Below, piece by piece: positions 31,644-42,894 of a DNA stretch of 64,000 nt. The position numbers and the translations under genes were made by a program. This DNA comes from Closterium sp. NIES-65 (lineage: Eukaryota > Streptophyta > Zygnematophyceae > Desmidiales > Closteriaceae). The stretch lies in the NCBI GenBank assembly GCA_948144175.1, contig CANXME010002580.1, positions 1 to 64,000 of the forward strand. The letters are read 5' to 3'. A model generated the notes under the pieces. The model had not been told where the DNA came from and ran no database searches. It was given only the letters and a program-made list of their open reading frames with translations. Position 1 is the stretch's first letter; every line of letters begins with the position of its first letter.

Positions 31644-32482
31644 TGTAATTCAATGTGCTGATTTAAGGTTATGGTTCATGTTTTTTAGCTGCAGCTGAAT
31701 TGAGCGATGAGTCCGGTAGAAATCAAGATAATGTCATGGCTGGTTTCGACCAATAGGAGTGGCTGGTAGTGTTCAAAAGAGCGAGTTTTACTTTTTGTTT
31801 TTGAGCGAAGTTATTTGGTGGTTCTTAGTGGCTGCTGTTCGAAATGGCAGTTGCACATGAGTTCGTGCGAATAGTTGCTCCAATCGCCACTGTTCAAGGA
31901 GCAGGGTTGGTTCTTGCTCGTAAAGCGTGTTCGTTAGCGTGCTCAGTAACGCGAGCGTCAATGCTTGTGAATCGTTTTTCAGCACAGGTGGGGAGATCAG
32001 CGAGATTTCGAGTTAGTTCGGTTGCTCACGTTTGTTAGCAGCATTGATAGTTTGGATCAAAAGTAAGTTCGGAATGAGGGCACGTGGCGAGCAGCAGTTG
32101 AGCGATCGAAAGCTCTGCTAATCGCCACTGATATATTGACTCGTTCAGGTTTCGAACAAACTTCATCGCAACCTTTCAAGATTGGCGCGGATCAAAATTC
32201 TCGGATCGGCACCATCAACATTGTTCGCGCGCGAAAGACGAAATATTTCGAAGCATCGAGTGTGCGCCAGGTCACGAAGGGAATGGGAGGGAACCTGAAA
32301 ATCTGTTCGCGCTGCAAGGTGTGAATTTGAAACACCTAGATCAAGGTAGGAGTAGAATGATTTAGCTTAGTATAAAACGGTTTTTTCTTGTCTGTTTTCA
32401 ATATAACTTCAGTGGAAAATTATCCTCTGTCCTGCTGCAAGAACGCTGCCATAGTTTATCGTTTTGACAACACCAAGGAAGC
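31644..32482 (+). repeat. CopC-1 5' LTR, left part (split by E4)
   Basis: A diverged copy of 59610-60497. Probable start TGTAATTCAATG. It has a TATA box TATAAAA at 32371-32377, equivalent to 60388 in the other copy. The LTR is interrupted by E4 at 32482 and its last 183 bp are at 39234-39416, ending GTAACA before the primer site. Rebuilt length is about 1.02 kb. Confidence 0.75.
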
Positions 32483-33504
32483 TGTTGTGCCAACACATTA
32501 TAGTGGCACGGTCATCGCACTCCCATTCGGCCTACAAGCCTGCTCAGCTTCTGGAATTTTGTGGGGAGGTTGTTCAACATGTGTTCTTCAAACCCTCAAA
32601 GTTTCAGAGTTTTTGAAGCAGTTACCAAGGCGTGACAACATTTTATGTTTCAAGACTATATGGCATCCCGGAAGTGTGTGTTACTCCTTTTTGGTAACAC
32701 CCGAGTTCACCATTTCGGCTGCTGACTCGTCTACCAAGCTCTGATTGGTCGGAAATTCGGTCTGGCAGTTCTATTCCCCGCTTTGCAGGTGTTCACCAAG
32801 TTTCAGAACGATCCAACATGTGAGCATTGCGTGACAGCTGCCGAAATGCACTGTTCCGTAGTCATGGTGCACTGTTGGCAGCATTTCCCTTGCCACCCTT
32901 TCATTGTTGTCATGCCAATGGTGCAGGGACAGAGAATGAGACAAGAAGTACAGGTGGTCAAGTGGGACTCTACAGCCCTCCTTTTGAGAAGTGTGGTCTT
33001 CCTGGAACCAGCTTGCAAGAGGGTGCAAGTGGGAAGACAAGCTGACTCATGGTTGGCTTAACTCACAATTGGTTGCCTTGAGTACAGCTCTGAACATCCA
33101 TGTGTGGTTGGATTTGCTGACCTAGCTAGGACGTTTCCCATCCTTCTCTAGCCTTTCTCCCCTAGGACTCAACATTCTCTGAGTTCCCAGGATGACCCAA
33201 CCCCTTATGAGTCCCCTAGGCAATGTTGTACTCACCTCTTCCTTGCATCAATGAGACTACACGTTTTTTCTCAGCCGAGCTTACGTTTTCGTTCACTGCG
33301 TAGTGCACATACCTCTGATAATAGCAAGTTATATACTGTTGGAAAGCAGAAACCTAAGGCCAACCGCTGTCCAAGTTTCAGCCTCGTATGGTTTTGGAGC
33401 TGATCGTGACGGCGTTTTGAACAGAGGCGGTTTGAAGACGTCAGATTCAGCTTAGGGGGTTTCATGGGCATCCGCGACCTCTAAGTGGACTCTTGACTAT
33501 AACA
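32483..33504 (+). repeat. E4 5' LTR with TATA box
   Basis: TGTTGTGCCAAC to GACTATAACA. A TATA-like TTATATAC at 33329-33336 lies about 170 bp from the LTR end, a reasonable promoter position. Open frames inside the LTR (for example 32783-33061) recur in the 3' LTR and are not genes. Confidence 0.93.
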
Positions 33505-33543
33505 AGTGGTATCAAAGCTGTTCTACTCTGTTCTTGGGTGAAT
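33505..33543 (+). other. E4 primer binding site
   Basis: TGGTATCAAAGC at 33507-33518, two bases after the LTR, is one mismatch from the initiator tRNA-Met site. The Gag ATG is only 25 bp further on, so this family has almost no leader. Confidence 0.88.
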
Positions 33544-34202
33544 ATGGAGGCTGAAGGTTCTGCTCCAGCTGGTCCCAGTGGCAGTGGTGGCGTGAGAGGC
33601 GCTGAGGAAGCGGGAAGAGGCGTTGCTGGCGGATCTGCACCAATGGCTTCCGTTTCAACATCAGCTAAGGATGATGTGAAGGCATTCAACCTGGAGAAGT
33701 TCTCTGGGGAGGATTGGGCATCATGGAGCTTCAGGATGGAGCTCCTCTTCAACCATTATGGGCTGCTTGAAGTGATGGATGGAGAATTGAAGAGGCCTGC
33801 GAGCGAAGGAGCGACCAAAGAATGGGATCGCCGGTCCAAGGATGGATTCTTCCTTCTCTCCCAATGCCTCTCATCCAACCAGCTGCACCACATCAAACAT
33901 CTCATCAAGGAAGTTGAGTGTGGTCCTAAGGGCATGGAAGATATTGAAGGATGTTCATGCCCCCAGCAGCGAAGCTATGGTGGTGGTGCTCGAGCGACAA
34001 CTCCATGCGGTGAAGATCAACGAGGGTGATGCCGTACAAGGAGCGTTCGATCAACTCAGGGACCTCTATGTGAAGCTCTCTGCTGCTGGTGTGGACTACC
34101 CTGAAAAAATCAAGTGCTACAAGGCTCTCTCCCTGCTGCCGGAGTCGTGGGGGCCCTTGGTGGTCAACCTTAATGGCATGAAGGACTCAGTGGTCCCTTT
34201 AG
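33544..34202 (+). pseudogene. E4 Gag, two frameshifts
   Basis: Start MEAEGSAPAGPSG at 33544; the ATG at 33493 lies inside the LTR and is rejected. The Gag core reads FNLEKFSGEDWASWSFRMEL, FFLLSQCLSSNQLHHIKHL. One extra G in AAGGG near 33931 shifts the frame; the next frame gives AWKILKDVHAPSSEAM, LERQLHAVKINEGDAV and CYKALSLLPESW. A second shift near 34195-34203 leads into WIRAQVLQEEFRRKELTAA, which is in frame with the zinc knuckle and pol. Gag makes the particle and binds RNA. With pol so well kept, either gag decayed recently or these are sequence errors. Confidence 0.88.
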
Positions 34203-37200
34203 TGGATTCGCGCGCAAGTTCTTCAAGAGGAGTTTCGGAGGAAGGAGCTGACCGCCGCTGCCGGTGAAGGTGGAGGTTCAGCCTACGGCATGAAGGGCTT
34301 CAAGGGGCGTGGCAGCAAGAAAGGCAAGGCCAAGGAAGGCTCTGGAGGGGAGCAGCATTTGGGAGGGAAGCGTGGCAACAAGGGAGGCAAGCGGTGTGGC
34401 GGCAAGTGTTGGTATTGCCATGTGGAAGGGCACCCATGGTTCAAGTGCCGCAAGCTACCTGACGGCTGGAGGCCTGGTCAGCCATCAATTGAGGGCTCCA
34501 AGGGTGTTCATGGAGCTATGGGAGAAGGCGTGGGCAGTGAGGAGGGCGATGGAGGTGCTGGCGGATACGGCGGCATGTTCTACCATGTAGGAGAGGCGTG
34601 CTCCGAGGACATGGTTGTGCCGGCCAGCAAGGTTGCTCTTCACCGCTCCTCCCATTGGGTCATCGACACGGGAGCCTTCATGACCATGACCAACCGAGAG
34701 GATCTACTGGATGAATTTAGGCCATCAAAGGCAGCCACTGTCGTTTCAGCCACCGGCCAAGTTGTACCCGTGCGTGGCGAGGGGAGAGCCATGTTCATGG
34801 GTGCGGATGGGAGGCTTGTGGGGCTGAAGCGTGTTCTCCTTGTTCCTGGATTGTGTGCCAACCTCCTCTCTACCAAGGCCCTAAGTGAGGCAGGGATGAA
34901 GATGGAGATGTTGGGCACAAAGGTTTTCAAGGCAACTCTGGATGGGCGCGTGTTGTGGGACCTCCGAGGCGGCAAGGACATGCACCGGTCCATGTGGGAG
35001 ATACCGGTGCTGCCATGGAAGGAGGCGGCTGCGCGCTTGGCTGCTGGAGGTGTGAGAGGAGGGCGTGTTAACCACGTGGACAATGGAGGAGGTGGTGATG
35101 ATAGTGATGGTGGGCTCCTTGGGCATGGAAGGGCTGAGTTACCAAGTGTAACTCCTAGCACGGGTGAGATGGATTGGCTCACCGCACACCGTCGCTTTGG
35201 CCACGTGGCGCTACCTCAGTTGCAGCAGCTGTTCAAGGAGGAAAGAGTCAAGGGGCTGATGATAAAGGGGGAGCCCAAGGAGGTGGGATCTTGTGAGACT
35301 TGCTTGACCAGCAAGTTTTCACGGTTTCCATTCCATTCGGTGGAGGGGAAGTCGAGTGACCCAGTGGAGCTCGTGCATGTGGATCTCGTGGGACCCATGA
35401 AGGTGAAGGGAGACGGTGGGGCCCTGTATTCCATGACCATGGTGGATGATAACACAAGGCTCACCTGGTCCTTTCCACTTGCAAAGAAAAGTGATGCTGC
35501 AAGGATCATCATTGAAGAGTGGCTGCCCTTGGTGGAGCGAGAGAGCGGCAAGCGGGTGAAGGCGATTCGTAGCGACCGTGGTGGGGAGTTCTTGGGAGCG
35601 GAGTTCCGGAGCTGGCTGAAGCGGCACGGCATCAAACAGCAGCTCACCACGGCCTACACTCCTCAATCCAATGGCGTGGCAGAGAGAGCGAACCGGACCA
35701 TCATGGAGGGTGGGAGAACGATGTTGGTAGACTCGGGTCTACCCTTACGATTCTGGCCCCTCGCTATTCGTCATGCCACCGTCATCAAGAACCGAGTATT
35801 GACTCATGTGGGAGGGCAGCATTGGGTCCCTATGGAGAAGTGGAGAGGCAAGAAGCCCCTGGTGGATATGCTTCGAGTCTTCGGGTGCATGGGACTCGTG
35901 CACGTCCCAAAGGAGAAGCGTGACAAGCTTCAAGCGGCGGCGGTGTGGGCTGTTCATTTGGGACTTGCACAAGGGAGCAAAGGGTGGCTCATGTGGGACC
36001 CAAAAGCCAACACCATCTTCACCACCAGAGATGCCAAGTTCATGGAGGGGCTCATGTTCAAGGAGTGGTTGGAGCGAGGGAGGAGCAAGGTCACCATTCC
36101 GCTCGGAATAGAGGTGGGAAAGAATGACCCACTCCTCATTCCCATCGAGTTGTCTTCATCTTCAGAGGTAACGGAGGTGTCACATGGCTTAAAAATTGCT
36201 GAAGGGGAGGCAGCAGAGGTGGAGGGAGTGTTGCAGCAAGAGGCGGCCCCTGTAGCTGAGAGAGGTGCTGCCAGGGAGGAGGTGCAGCAGCCTACACCAT
36301 CCCCTTCACTTCCACCAAGGCGGACAACCCAAGGGAAGCGTGGTGCTGTCCGCGGTGGAGCTAAGGAGAGTGCAGCCAAGGAGAGGCCCAAGAGAGCTGC
36401 TCACCCAAGGGATTTCCTCAAGTATAAAAAGCTTGGGGGTCCCAAGGCATTGCTGGTCCAGGAGGAGGAAGACGATGAGAAGGGAGCCGAGGGAGAGATG
36501 GAGCAGATTTGTTGCTTCGGTGTCAACTTACCTCATGAACCAGCTTCAATGGAGGAAGCACTTGCTGGAGATGATCGAGAGGCTTGGTTGGCTTCAAGGG
36601 AGGATGAGTTTCAGAGCCTCATGGAGAATGGAACATGGACCCTCACTGACCTGCCCCCTGGAAGAAAGGCATTGGATTGCACGTGGATATTACGTGTGAA
36701 GACCGATGCGGAGGGGAAGTTGGAGAGGCGCAAAACAAGACTTGTGATCAAGGGCTTCCAGCAGAGGGAGGGGGTTGACTTCAAGGAGGTGTTTGCTCCT
36801 GTTGCTAAGGCTCCTACGCTCTGGGTGTTGCTAGCAGCAGCTGCTGTTTGTGGTTGGAAGGTGGAGCAAATGGATGTGAAGACGGCTTTCCTCTATGGCG
36901 TGGTAGATGAGGAGATCTACATGAAGCAACCAGAGGGGTATGACGATGGGAGCGGACGTGTTTGCAGGCTCAACAAGGCCCTCTATGGCCTCAAACAAGC
37001 TCCAAGGTGCTGGTATGCAAGGCTGATGGAGGCGTTGGAGGCTCTTGGCTTCAAAGTCAGCAGGTGCGACGAGAGTCTCTTCATGACCGAGGGGGAGGAG
37101 GAGAAGGTGTTTCTCCTTGTCTATGTCGATGACATTCTCCTCTTCTCTCCATCTCTAGAGAGGATCAAGGAGGTGCAAGGGAAGCTGAAGGAGACCTTTC

Positions 37201-38150
37201 AATGCAAGGCCCTTGGACCGGTGGGGTATTACCTTGGTCTTCACGTGGAGAGGGACGAGGTGAAGGGATGGTTGAGGCTTCACCAACACAAGTACCTTGC
37301 AGCCATGGGGAAGAGGTATGGGCTGAAGGAAGGGAGGAGTGTGAAGACTCCTCTACCCTCAGGGTTTCAGCTACACCTTGATGAAGAGGAGCGTGAGGTG
37401 TTGGAGCTCGAGTTGCAGCGTCGGTTCCAGTCAATGGTGGGGAGCTTGATGTATGCTTCGGTCAACACTCGCCCCGATATTTCATTCGCGGTTTCGCAGC
37501 TGGCTCGTGTGGTGTCTAGGTCCCTTCAAGAGCACCTTGATGCAGCAGAGAGGCTGGTGAGGTACTGCATGGCAACCTCAAGGGTGGGGCTGCAATATTC
37601 AGTGCATGGGCAGCTGAAGCAAAAGGGAGTGGAGGAGGTGAGCACGAAGACCGGTGCACCTGCAAGGCGTGGACACTTGTACCTCTCGTGCTTCACCGAC
37701 GCTACATGGGCAAGTGACATTAGTGATGCAACATCCCATGGTGGCTATGTATGCTGTGTTGGAGGGAGTCCAGTGAGCTGGAAGTCTAAGAAGCAAGGGG
37801 AGATAGCTCACTCATCAACGGAGAGCGAGTACATGGCGTTGTTTCATGGGGTGAAGGAGGTGATTTGGATGAGGAGGTTGCTTGAGGAGTTGGGGCAGGA
37901 GCAAGAGGGTCCTACACCTGTGTTTTGTGAAAGCCAAGGAGCAATTGCAATGGCTCGCAATGCTGTGCTCCATGGGCTGAACAAGCACATGCATATCAAA
38001 TGGCATTGGGTGAGGAAGGAGGTGAAGAAGGGCACGGTCTCCTTGCACTACATCAACACTACCAAGCAACCTGCAGATTTTTTGACGAAGCGGCTTGCAG
38101 AGCATCAGCATTGGACCTGCGCCAACTTGTGTGGCATGTCCTTCAACTAA
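34203..38150 (+). CDS. E4 Pol: zinc knuckle, protease, integrase, RT, RNase H (open)
   Basis: The frame is open from 34203; the first ATG is at 34290 (1286 residues, numbered from it). CCHC knuckle C40-x2-C43-x4-H48-x4-C53; protease DTG at 126-128; pre-integrase HHCC H300, H305, C335, C338; integrase D365, D429, E465 (DD35E) followed by AERANRTIMEGGRT; charged linker 620-740; RT from about 750 with CTWILRVKTDAEGKLERRK, QMDVKTAFLYG (Asp862), LYGLKQAPRCWY and YVDD at 945-948; RNase H with FTDATWAS, STESEYMAL, CESQGAIAM (Glu where many relatives have Asp) and TKQPADFLTKRL. All main catalytic residues are visible. The polyprotein would be cut by its own protease. It can act only if a Gag N-terminus is supplied. 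Confidence 0.96.
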   Translation, partial: WIRAQVLQEEFRRKELTAAAGEGGGSAYGMKGFKGRGSKKGKAKEGSGGEQHLGGKRGNKGGKRCGGKCWYCHVEGHPWFKCRKLPDGWRPGQPSIEGSKGVHGAMGEGVGSEEGDGGAGGYGGMFYHVGEACSEDMVVPASKVALHRSSHWVIDTGAFMTMTNREDLLDEFRPSKAATVVSATGQVVPVRGEGRAMFMGADGRLVGLKRVLLVPGLCANLLSTKALSEAGMKMEMLGTKVFKATLDGRVLWDLRGGKDMHRSMWEIPVLPWKEAAARLAAGGVRGGRVNHVDNGGGGDDSDGGLLGHGRAELPSVTPSTGEMDWLTAHRRFGHVALPQLQQLFKEERVKGLMIKGEPKEVGSCETCLTSKFSRFPFHSVEGKSSDPVELVHVDLVGPMKVKGDGGALYSMTMVDDNTRLTWSFPLAKKSDAARIIIEEWLPLVERESGKRVKAIRSDRGGEFLGAEFRSWLKRHGIKQQLTTAYTPQSNGVAERANRTIMEGGRTMLVDSGLPLRFWPLAIRHATVIKNRVLTHVGGQHWVPMEKWRGKKPLVDMLRVFGCMGLVHVPKEKRDKLQAAAVWAVHLGLAQGSKGWLMWDPKANTIFTTRDAKFMEGLMFKEWLERGRSKVTIPLGIEVGKNDPLLIPIELSSSSEVTEVSHGLKIAEGEAAEVEGVLQQEAAPVAERGAAREEVQQPTPSPSLPPRRTTQGKRGAVRGGAKESAAKERPKRAAHPRDFLKYKKLGGPKALLVQEEEDDEKGAEGEMEQICCFGVNLPHEPASMEEALAGDDREAWLASREDEFQSLMENGTWTLTDLPPGRKALDCTWILRVKTDAEGKLERRKTRLVIKGFQQREGVDFKEVFAPVAKAPTLWVLLAAAAVCGWKVEQMDVKTAFLYGVVDEEIYMKQPEGYDDGSGRVCRLNKALYGLKQAPRCWYARLMEALEALGFKVSRCDESLFMTEGEEEKVFLLVYVDDILLFSPSLERIKEVQGKLKETFQCKALGPVGYYLGLHVERDEVKGWLRLHQHKYLAAMGKRYGLKEGRSVKTPLPSGFQLHLDEEEREVLELELQRRFQSMVGSLMYASVNTRPDISFAVSQLARVVSRSLQEHLDAAERLVRYCMATSRVGLQYSVHGQLKQKGVEEVSTKTGAPARRGHLYLSCFTDATWASDISDATSHGGYVCCVGGSPVSWKSKKQGEIAHSSTESEYMALFHGVKEVIWMRRLLEELGQEQEGPTPVFCESQGAIAMARNAVLHGLNKHMHIKWHWVRKEVKKGTVSLHYINTTKQPADFLTKRLAEHQHWTCANLCGMSFN

Positions 38151-38207
38151 GGGGGGCAACTTCAGGGAGCAGCTAAGGGATGAATGAGAGCACGATGAGG
38201 GGGAGTT
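38151..38207 (+). promoter_or_regulatory. E4 polypurine tract
   Basis: GATGAGGGGGAGTT (38194-38207) directly precedes the 3' LTR and is the expected plus-strand primer. Confidence 0.85.
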
Positions 38208-39228
38208 TGTTGTGCCAACACATTACAGTGGCACGGTCATCGCACTCCCATTCGGCCTACAAGCCTGCTCAGCTTCTGGAATTTTGTGGGGAGGTTGTTC
38301 AACATGTGTTCTTCAAACCCTCAAAGTTTCAGAGTTTTTGAAGCAGTTACCAAGGCGTGACAACATTTTATGTTTCAAGACTTATGGCATCCCGGAAGTG
38401 TGTGTTACTCCTTTTTGGTAACACCCGAGTTCACCATTTCGGCTGCTGACTCGTCTATCAAGCTTTGATTGGTCGGAAATTCGGTCTGGCAGTTCTATTC
38501 CCCGCTGTGCAGGTGTTCACCAAGTTTCAGAACGATCCAACATGTGAGCATTGCGTGACAGCTGCCGAAATGCACTGTTCCGTAGTCATGGTGCACTGTT
38601 GGCAGCATTTCCCTTGCCACCCTTTCATTGTTGTCATGCCAATGGTGCAGGGACAGAGAATGAGACAAGAAGTACAGGTGGTCAAGTGGGACTCTACAGC
38701 CCTCCTTTTGAGAAGTGTGGTCTTCCTGGAACCAGCTTGCAAGAGGGTGCAAGTGGGAAGACAAGCTGACTCATGGTTGGCTTAACTCACAATTGGTTGC
38801 CTTGAGTACAGCTCTGAACATCCATGTGTGGTTGGCTTTGCTGACCTAGCTAGGACGTTTCCCATCCTTCTCTAGCCTTTCTCCCCTAGGACTCAACATT
38901 CTCTGAGTTCCCAGGATGACCCAACCCCTTATGAGTCCCCTAGGCAATGTTGTACTCACCTCTTCCTTGCATCAATGAGACTACACGTTTTTTTTCAGCC
39001 GAGCTTACGTTTTCGTTCACTGCGTAGTGCACACACCTCTGATAATAGCAAGTTATATACCGTTGGAAAGCAGACACCTAAGGCCAACCGCTGTCCAAGT
39101 TTCAGCCTCGTATGGTTTTGGAGCTGATCGTGACGGCGTTTTGAACAGAGGCGGTTTGAAGACGTCAGATTCTGCTTAGGGGGTTTCATGGGCATCCGCG
39201 ACCTCTAAGTGGACTCTTGACTATAACA
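38208..39228 (+). repeat. E4 3' LTR
   Basis: 1021 bp, near-identical to the 5' LTR, followed by the duplication gaagc. Confidence 0.97.
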
Positions 39229-39233
39229 GAAGC

Positions 39234-39430
39234 GACGGCTGCTACTACACTTTAGGTGTTACCACAACTCTCTCTCTCTCTCTACACACTCGGACCCTTG
39301 GATAGGGGCTGACCCCGGTCAGGCACCCAAGGACCCTTGGAGGTGACCCCGAGGAGAGAGTTCTAGGGTCAACTAAAGGCCTCTAGTAGCCAATTAAGTA
39401 CGTATCTATTGTAACAAGTTGTATCAGAGC
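39234..39430 (+). repeat. CopC-1 5' LTR, right part, and primer site
   Basis: It continues the LTR broken at 32482: a CT microsatellite (39268-39284), TCGGACCCTTGGATAGGGG, and the end GTAACA at 39411-39416. TTGTATCAGAGC (39419-39430) is the primer site, one mismatch from the tRNA-Met site. The same blocks occur at 60525-60690. Confidence 0.82.
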
Positions 39431-39461
39431 TCGGGTTTCTCTTCGTCGCCGTTAGAACGAT

Positions 39462-40484
39462 ATGGGAAAGAATAGAGCTGAAGGTTTTTCGAGCCAAGCA
39501 AGCAGTGAAGGCCAAGAAACCGGGGGTTTGGCGCCAAGGATAGCGTAGACTAGCCAGGGATCACTGTTAAAAGAAGTGCTCAAGAATTTTTGCGTAGATA
39601 GGTTCAACGGCACCGAATATGATGGCTGGGCATGGAAGATGCAGCTGTATTTAAGACAGGTGGGGCTGCTCAAGTTGATGATTGGGAAGGAAGAGAGGCC
39701 AAGCAATCCTAACCAACAAGCTGAGTGGGATGAAAGGGCATCAGTGGGTTATTATCTTCTGTCACTGAGCTTGGATCTTAACCAACGAGCCCATATAATG
39801 CATCTGGTAGAGGAGGCGGAATGCGAACCGAAAGCATGGGCCGTGCTCAAGGAGCTGCACGCCCTAGCGTCGATTGCAGCTACACTAATGCTGGAGCGGG
39901 AGTTAGCTTCGTTGCGAGTAAGTGAAGGGGAGCCGTTGCAGCTTGTACTTAACAAGATGCGCGACACAAACGTGAAGCTGCCTATGGCCGGAATAGTGTA
40001 TCCCGAACAGACGAAGTGTCTGAGGATGCTCTCGCTACTACCCGAATCATGGTTGCAGTTCACTAGTGGGTTGAGTCTCCCACAGAACCAGGGGTTGTGG
40101 ACTCTTGAATGGGTGAGAACTAAGATTCTGGAGGAAGACTTTAGAAGGCGTCAAATGAATAATTTGGATGATGGCAATAGTGGCTACAGTGTGCAAGGAG
40201 GCGGCTGGAAGAATGCGACAAGATTTCAAGAGACTAAAGGGGAAGGCCATTGGAGGCAGAATACTCATCCTAGAGGACGGGGAGAAAGTGCATGTGTTGA
40301 CTATGGAGGCGGATTCAGCAGGTTTCGAGGAAGGTGTTGGTATTGTGAAAGGTCAGGACACACTTGGTTTCAGTGTGACAAGCGACCGAAACGGTGGAAT
40401 CCAAGTTACCTACATGAAGAAGATGAAGACAATGAAAATGACGGTGCTAACATGGTGGCTGATTATGCATACAGAAAGGCTTGA
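39462..40484 (+). pseudogene. CopC-1 Gag with CCHC knuckle
   Basis: The natural start is ATG 39462 (MGKNRAEGFSSQASSEGQ), but a TAG at 39546-39548 follows. The frame then stays open to 40484. Motifs: FNGTEYDGWAWKMQLYLRQV, YYLLSLSLDLNQRAHIMHL, LELHAL-type helix, MLSLLPESWLQF, VRTKILEEDFRRRQ, and zinc knuckle CWYCERSGHTWFQC (about 40339-40380), all typical of copia Gag. It shares the start, knuckle and following protease with the copy at 60723. Confidence 0.9.
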
Positions 40485-40955
40485 CGAGAGGAAAAGGCAG
40501 AAGGGCACTTCTTCCATGTAGCTGCTGAAGAACAACCATGTGGAGCAACTACCATCATGGGAGCCGGACGATGCACTTGGATTTTGGACATAAGAGCTGT
40601 TTGGTCAAGGACTCCATGCGAGGAACTACTGAAATGCATTGATGAGCCTTGTTTCAGAAGTAAAGTCGGGATCCGGACATGCGATGAGGGTGATGGGTGC
40701 ACGAAGAGCCGCATTCTTGGGAGTTGACGGGAAGCCATTTGTGATTGAAAAGGTGCTGTTTGTTCTGGAGATGACGGCCAACTTGATCTCGTTAAGGAAG
40801 CTGGCTCTTGCTAGGGTGAATACCGAGAGTAGAGCCGGGCGCTTTAAGGGAAAGATTGAGAGAAGAGTGCTATGGGAGTTGCACGACGAATGGAGCCGTG
40901 ATGGTGAGATGTGGCGTGTATCTGCCATATCATGGAGCGGAGTCACTGCATGATA
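40485..40955 (+). pseudogene. CopC-1 protease region
   Basis: FFHVAAEEQ and WILDIRAVWSRTPCEELL mark the protease; the catalytic DTG/DSG is altered to DIR. After a frame change come GHAMRVMGARRAAFLGVDGK, LFVLEMTANLISLRKLAL and RVLWELHDEWSRDGEMWRV, the copia protease to pre-integrase segment. It stops near 40953. No integrase or RT follows, so the element lost most of pol. Confidence 0.82.
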
Positions 40956-41536
40956 GTCTCAGAAGGGGTGCACTCTTGAGGGGGAGTCAGTGTCAATCAG
41001 TTTGGAAGCAGTAAACAAGCTGAAGCGGATAGGGGGGCAGCTGGTGTAGCTGAAGGTTATCATGGCCGGCCTGAAGATGAAGAAAACCAAAGTTAAGAGG
41101 AGAGTTGCATTTTAGGGGAGAAAGGCTAATATCAGAGTGACGGTGCTTGAAGCCATGCCACTACTTGAATCTGGTGAAGATCAGGGTCTGGATAAGAAGT
41201 TGACCAATGAAAGCTCCAAGGATCAACTGCGAGACAGTAGGGGAGAGACTAGAGGGAAGTCAAATGCTCGCTTGGCGGACACAGGCAAGAAGAGAAGATT
41301 GTCCAATGGAAGGACGTGGTTGAAGTGGTTCAACCGAGACGAACCAACCAAGGGGCGGATGAAGCAGGACGACATGATCAATTGGGAGGAACAAGCTACT
41401 GAGAAAATAAAAGGGAGCTATGGTGCGGCAATTAGTGAAGTTGCAGAAGCTCGAAATGTGCCGGCATTCATCAAATCGAATTACCGACCTGAGAGAAGAG
41501 GAACAAAATCCAAGCGAATACTAAGGGGCGAAAAAT
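40956..41536 (+). other. Unassigned frame between copia and gypsy relics
   Basis: A 139-codon frame (41137-41556) encodes a charged protein rich in Lys, Arg and Glu, ending NYRPERRGTKSKRI. I do not recognise a family; it could be a decayed polyprotein linker or Gag part. TTGAGGGGGAGT at 40975-40986 looks like a polypurine tract, but no LTR of this family follows. Confidence 0.3.
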
Positions 41537-42894
41537 GGAAGTCCATCGTCAGGTGATTGCCACGATTTACGGCAACTACTGCGATATGGTGTGTGCAGCA
41601 GAGAGACTGGATGCGCTGACGCGAGGTCAACCCGAGACACGACGCCAAGTGCCGAACAGATCTTTTGATACGAAGCGATCGGCACCACTCACAACCGCCA
41701 ACCCAATGGATATCAACAAGATCGATGTGAAGTAGCGTCCGGAAAAAAAAATGAGAAATCCGAAATTTGCGGCACAGCGGGACATCGATTCTTGGCGTGT
41801 TGAAAAACGAAGAAGATACAAGCAAGGCTGCAGGGCAACAACACTGCGGCACCCCCGAAGTAAAAACAAAAAAAAAAACAAAACAAAACAAAAAAAGGCA
41901 GGAATCGCCAGTAGTCGCGAAACGAACTGGCGATCACAAAAACATCCGGAAAATGAAAAAAGGCGATGACATGGCGACTTCAAAGCGGGTGAAAATAGGA
42001 GGATATGATGGCGCAAATTCAAAACGTCACGACTAGCCGACACCAAGGGACATCCCCAAGGCAAATGGAGACTCCACAAAAAAATACTCTGCACCGACCA
42101 TGAAACTCCAACCGAACACCCTCGAGAGTAAGAATTTGTTGGTGTTATCCTATAAAGATACTTCAATAAAGAATATTACTTCTCGTGGTTTTTAAGCCTT
42201 TGAGAAATTCAGGGGAGATTTAGAGGCTTAAAAAAAGCCGTTGGAGAATATTCAGGTACCTGAGAAGTAGGGCAAACCAATTCGGAGCACTGAAAAGGGT
42301 TGTGCATTTTGATGAGTTAAGATTCTGTCCCCGCAGCACAGTGTTAAGGCTATACGGCTGCAAAGGCTTAGGGGAAGGTTCCAGGCCCAAGAGAAGCTGA
42401 ATCGGGCCTCGAATAAATCCTTCTAACCCTACTCAGTTGGAAACTGATATGGAGTCGACAGCTTTGAGCGCAGGACCTAGGGGTGATCTATTTGACGTAC
42501 CCTATGAACTCGGAGTGGCAACAACCACTACTCCTCGAGGTTCTCTGGAAAGGGTGACGCCTCCAGTCACTAGTGAACAACGTGCGTCCCACTCGGTGTG
42601 CGACCGCGGAACGTTGGAGAAAATTGGAGAGAAGGCGGGGGAGACCCAGTTTCAGCAACGATGGTGGACGGCAAGAAGCTTCCCATCCACCGCTAAGCAT
42701 CACTGCAGCTGCACATAGGTGCGTTGAGGTGGAAGCCAACGTTGCCGATCACCAACATCAAGGGTTTATATTTTATCTTAGGGCGAGATTTCTTGAAGCG
42801 ATTCAACCCCTAGGTCGACTGGGTCAATTGGAGAGCGTGCATCTACAACAACGGGAAACGGGTGGAGCTACGAAGCCGGATAGATACAGGGGAT
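41537..42894 (+). pseudogene. Plus-strand Ty3/gypsy relic: Gag end and protease end
   Basis: CAAERLDALTRGQPETRR, PMDINKIDVK and a degenerate knuckle region around RRYKQG (41800-41850) resemble a gypsy Gag C-terminus. Further on, ITNIKGLYFILGRDFLKRFN and VDWVNWRACIYNNGKRVEL (42740-42885) match the end of a gypsy protease and the step into RT. Between them lie A-rich sequence and CAATAAAG-like AT-rich DNA near 42165. The relic is cut by the E6 LTR at 42895, and the rest is not found to the right of E6. Confidence 0.6.

Larger units (their letters stand above)
32483..39228 (+). mobile_element. E4: CopB Ty1/copia retrotransposon, youngest-looking element
   Basis: LTRs 32483-33504 and 38208-39228 (about 1.02 kb each) are flanked by gaagc on both sides (32478-32482 and 39229-39233). 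By eye I count about 11 differences between the LTRs, near 1 percent. The pol frame is open for 1286 codons. Only two frameshifts in gag mar it. Confidence 0.97.

Noticed and set aside
32783..33061. 92-codon frame, repeated at 38465-38785
   Set aside because: It lies wholly inside the E4 LTRs and appears twice because the LTRs are duplicates; no domain seen.
33493..33543. Upstream ATG at 33493 as the E4 Gag start
   Set aside because: It lies inside the 5' LTR and would read through the primer site; ATG 33544 begins the family-like Gag sequence.
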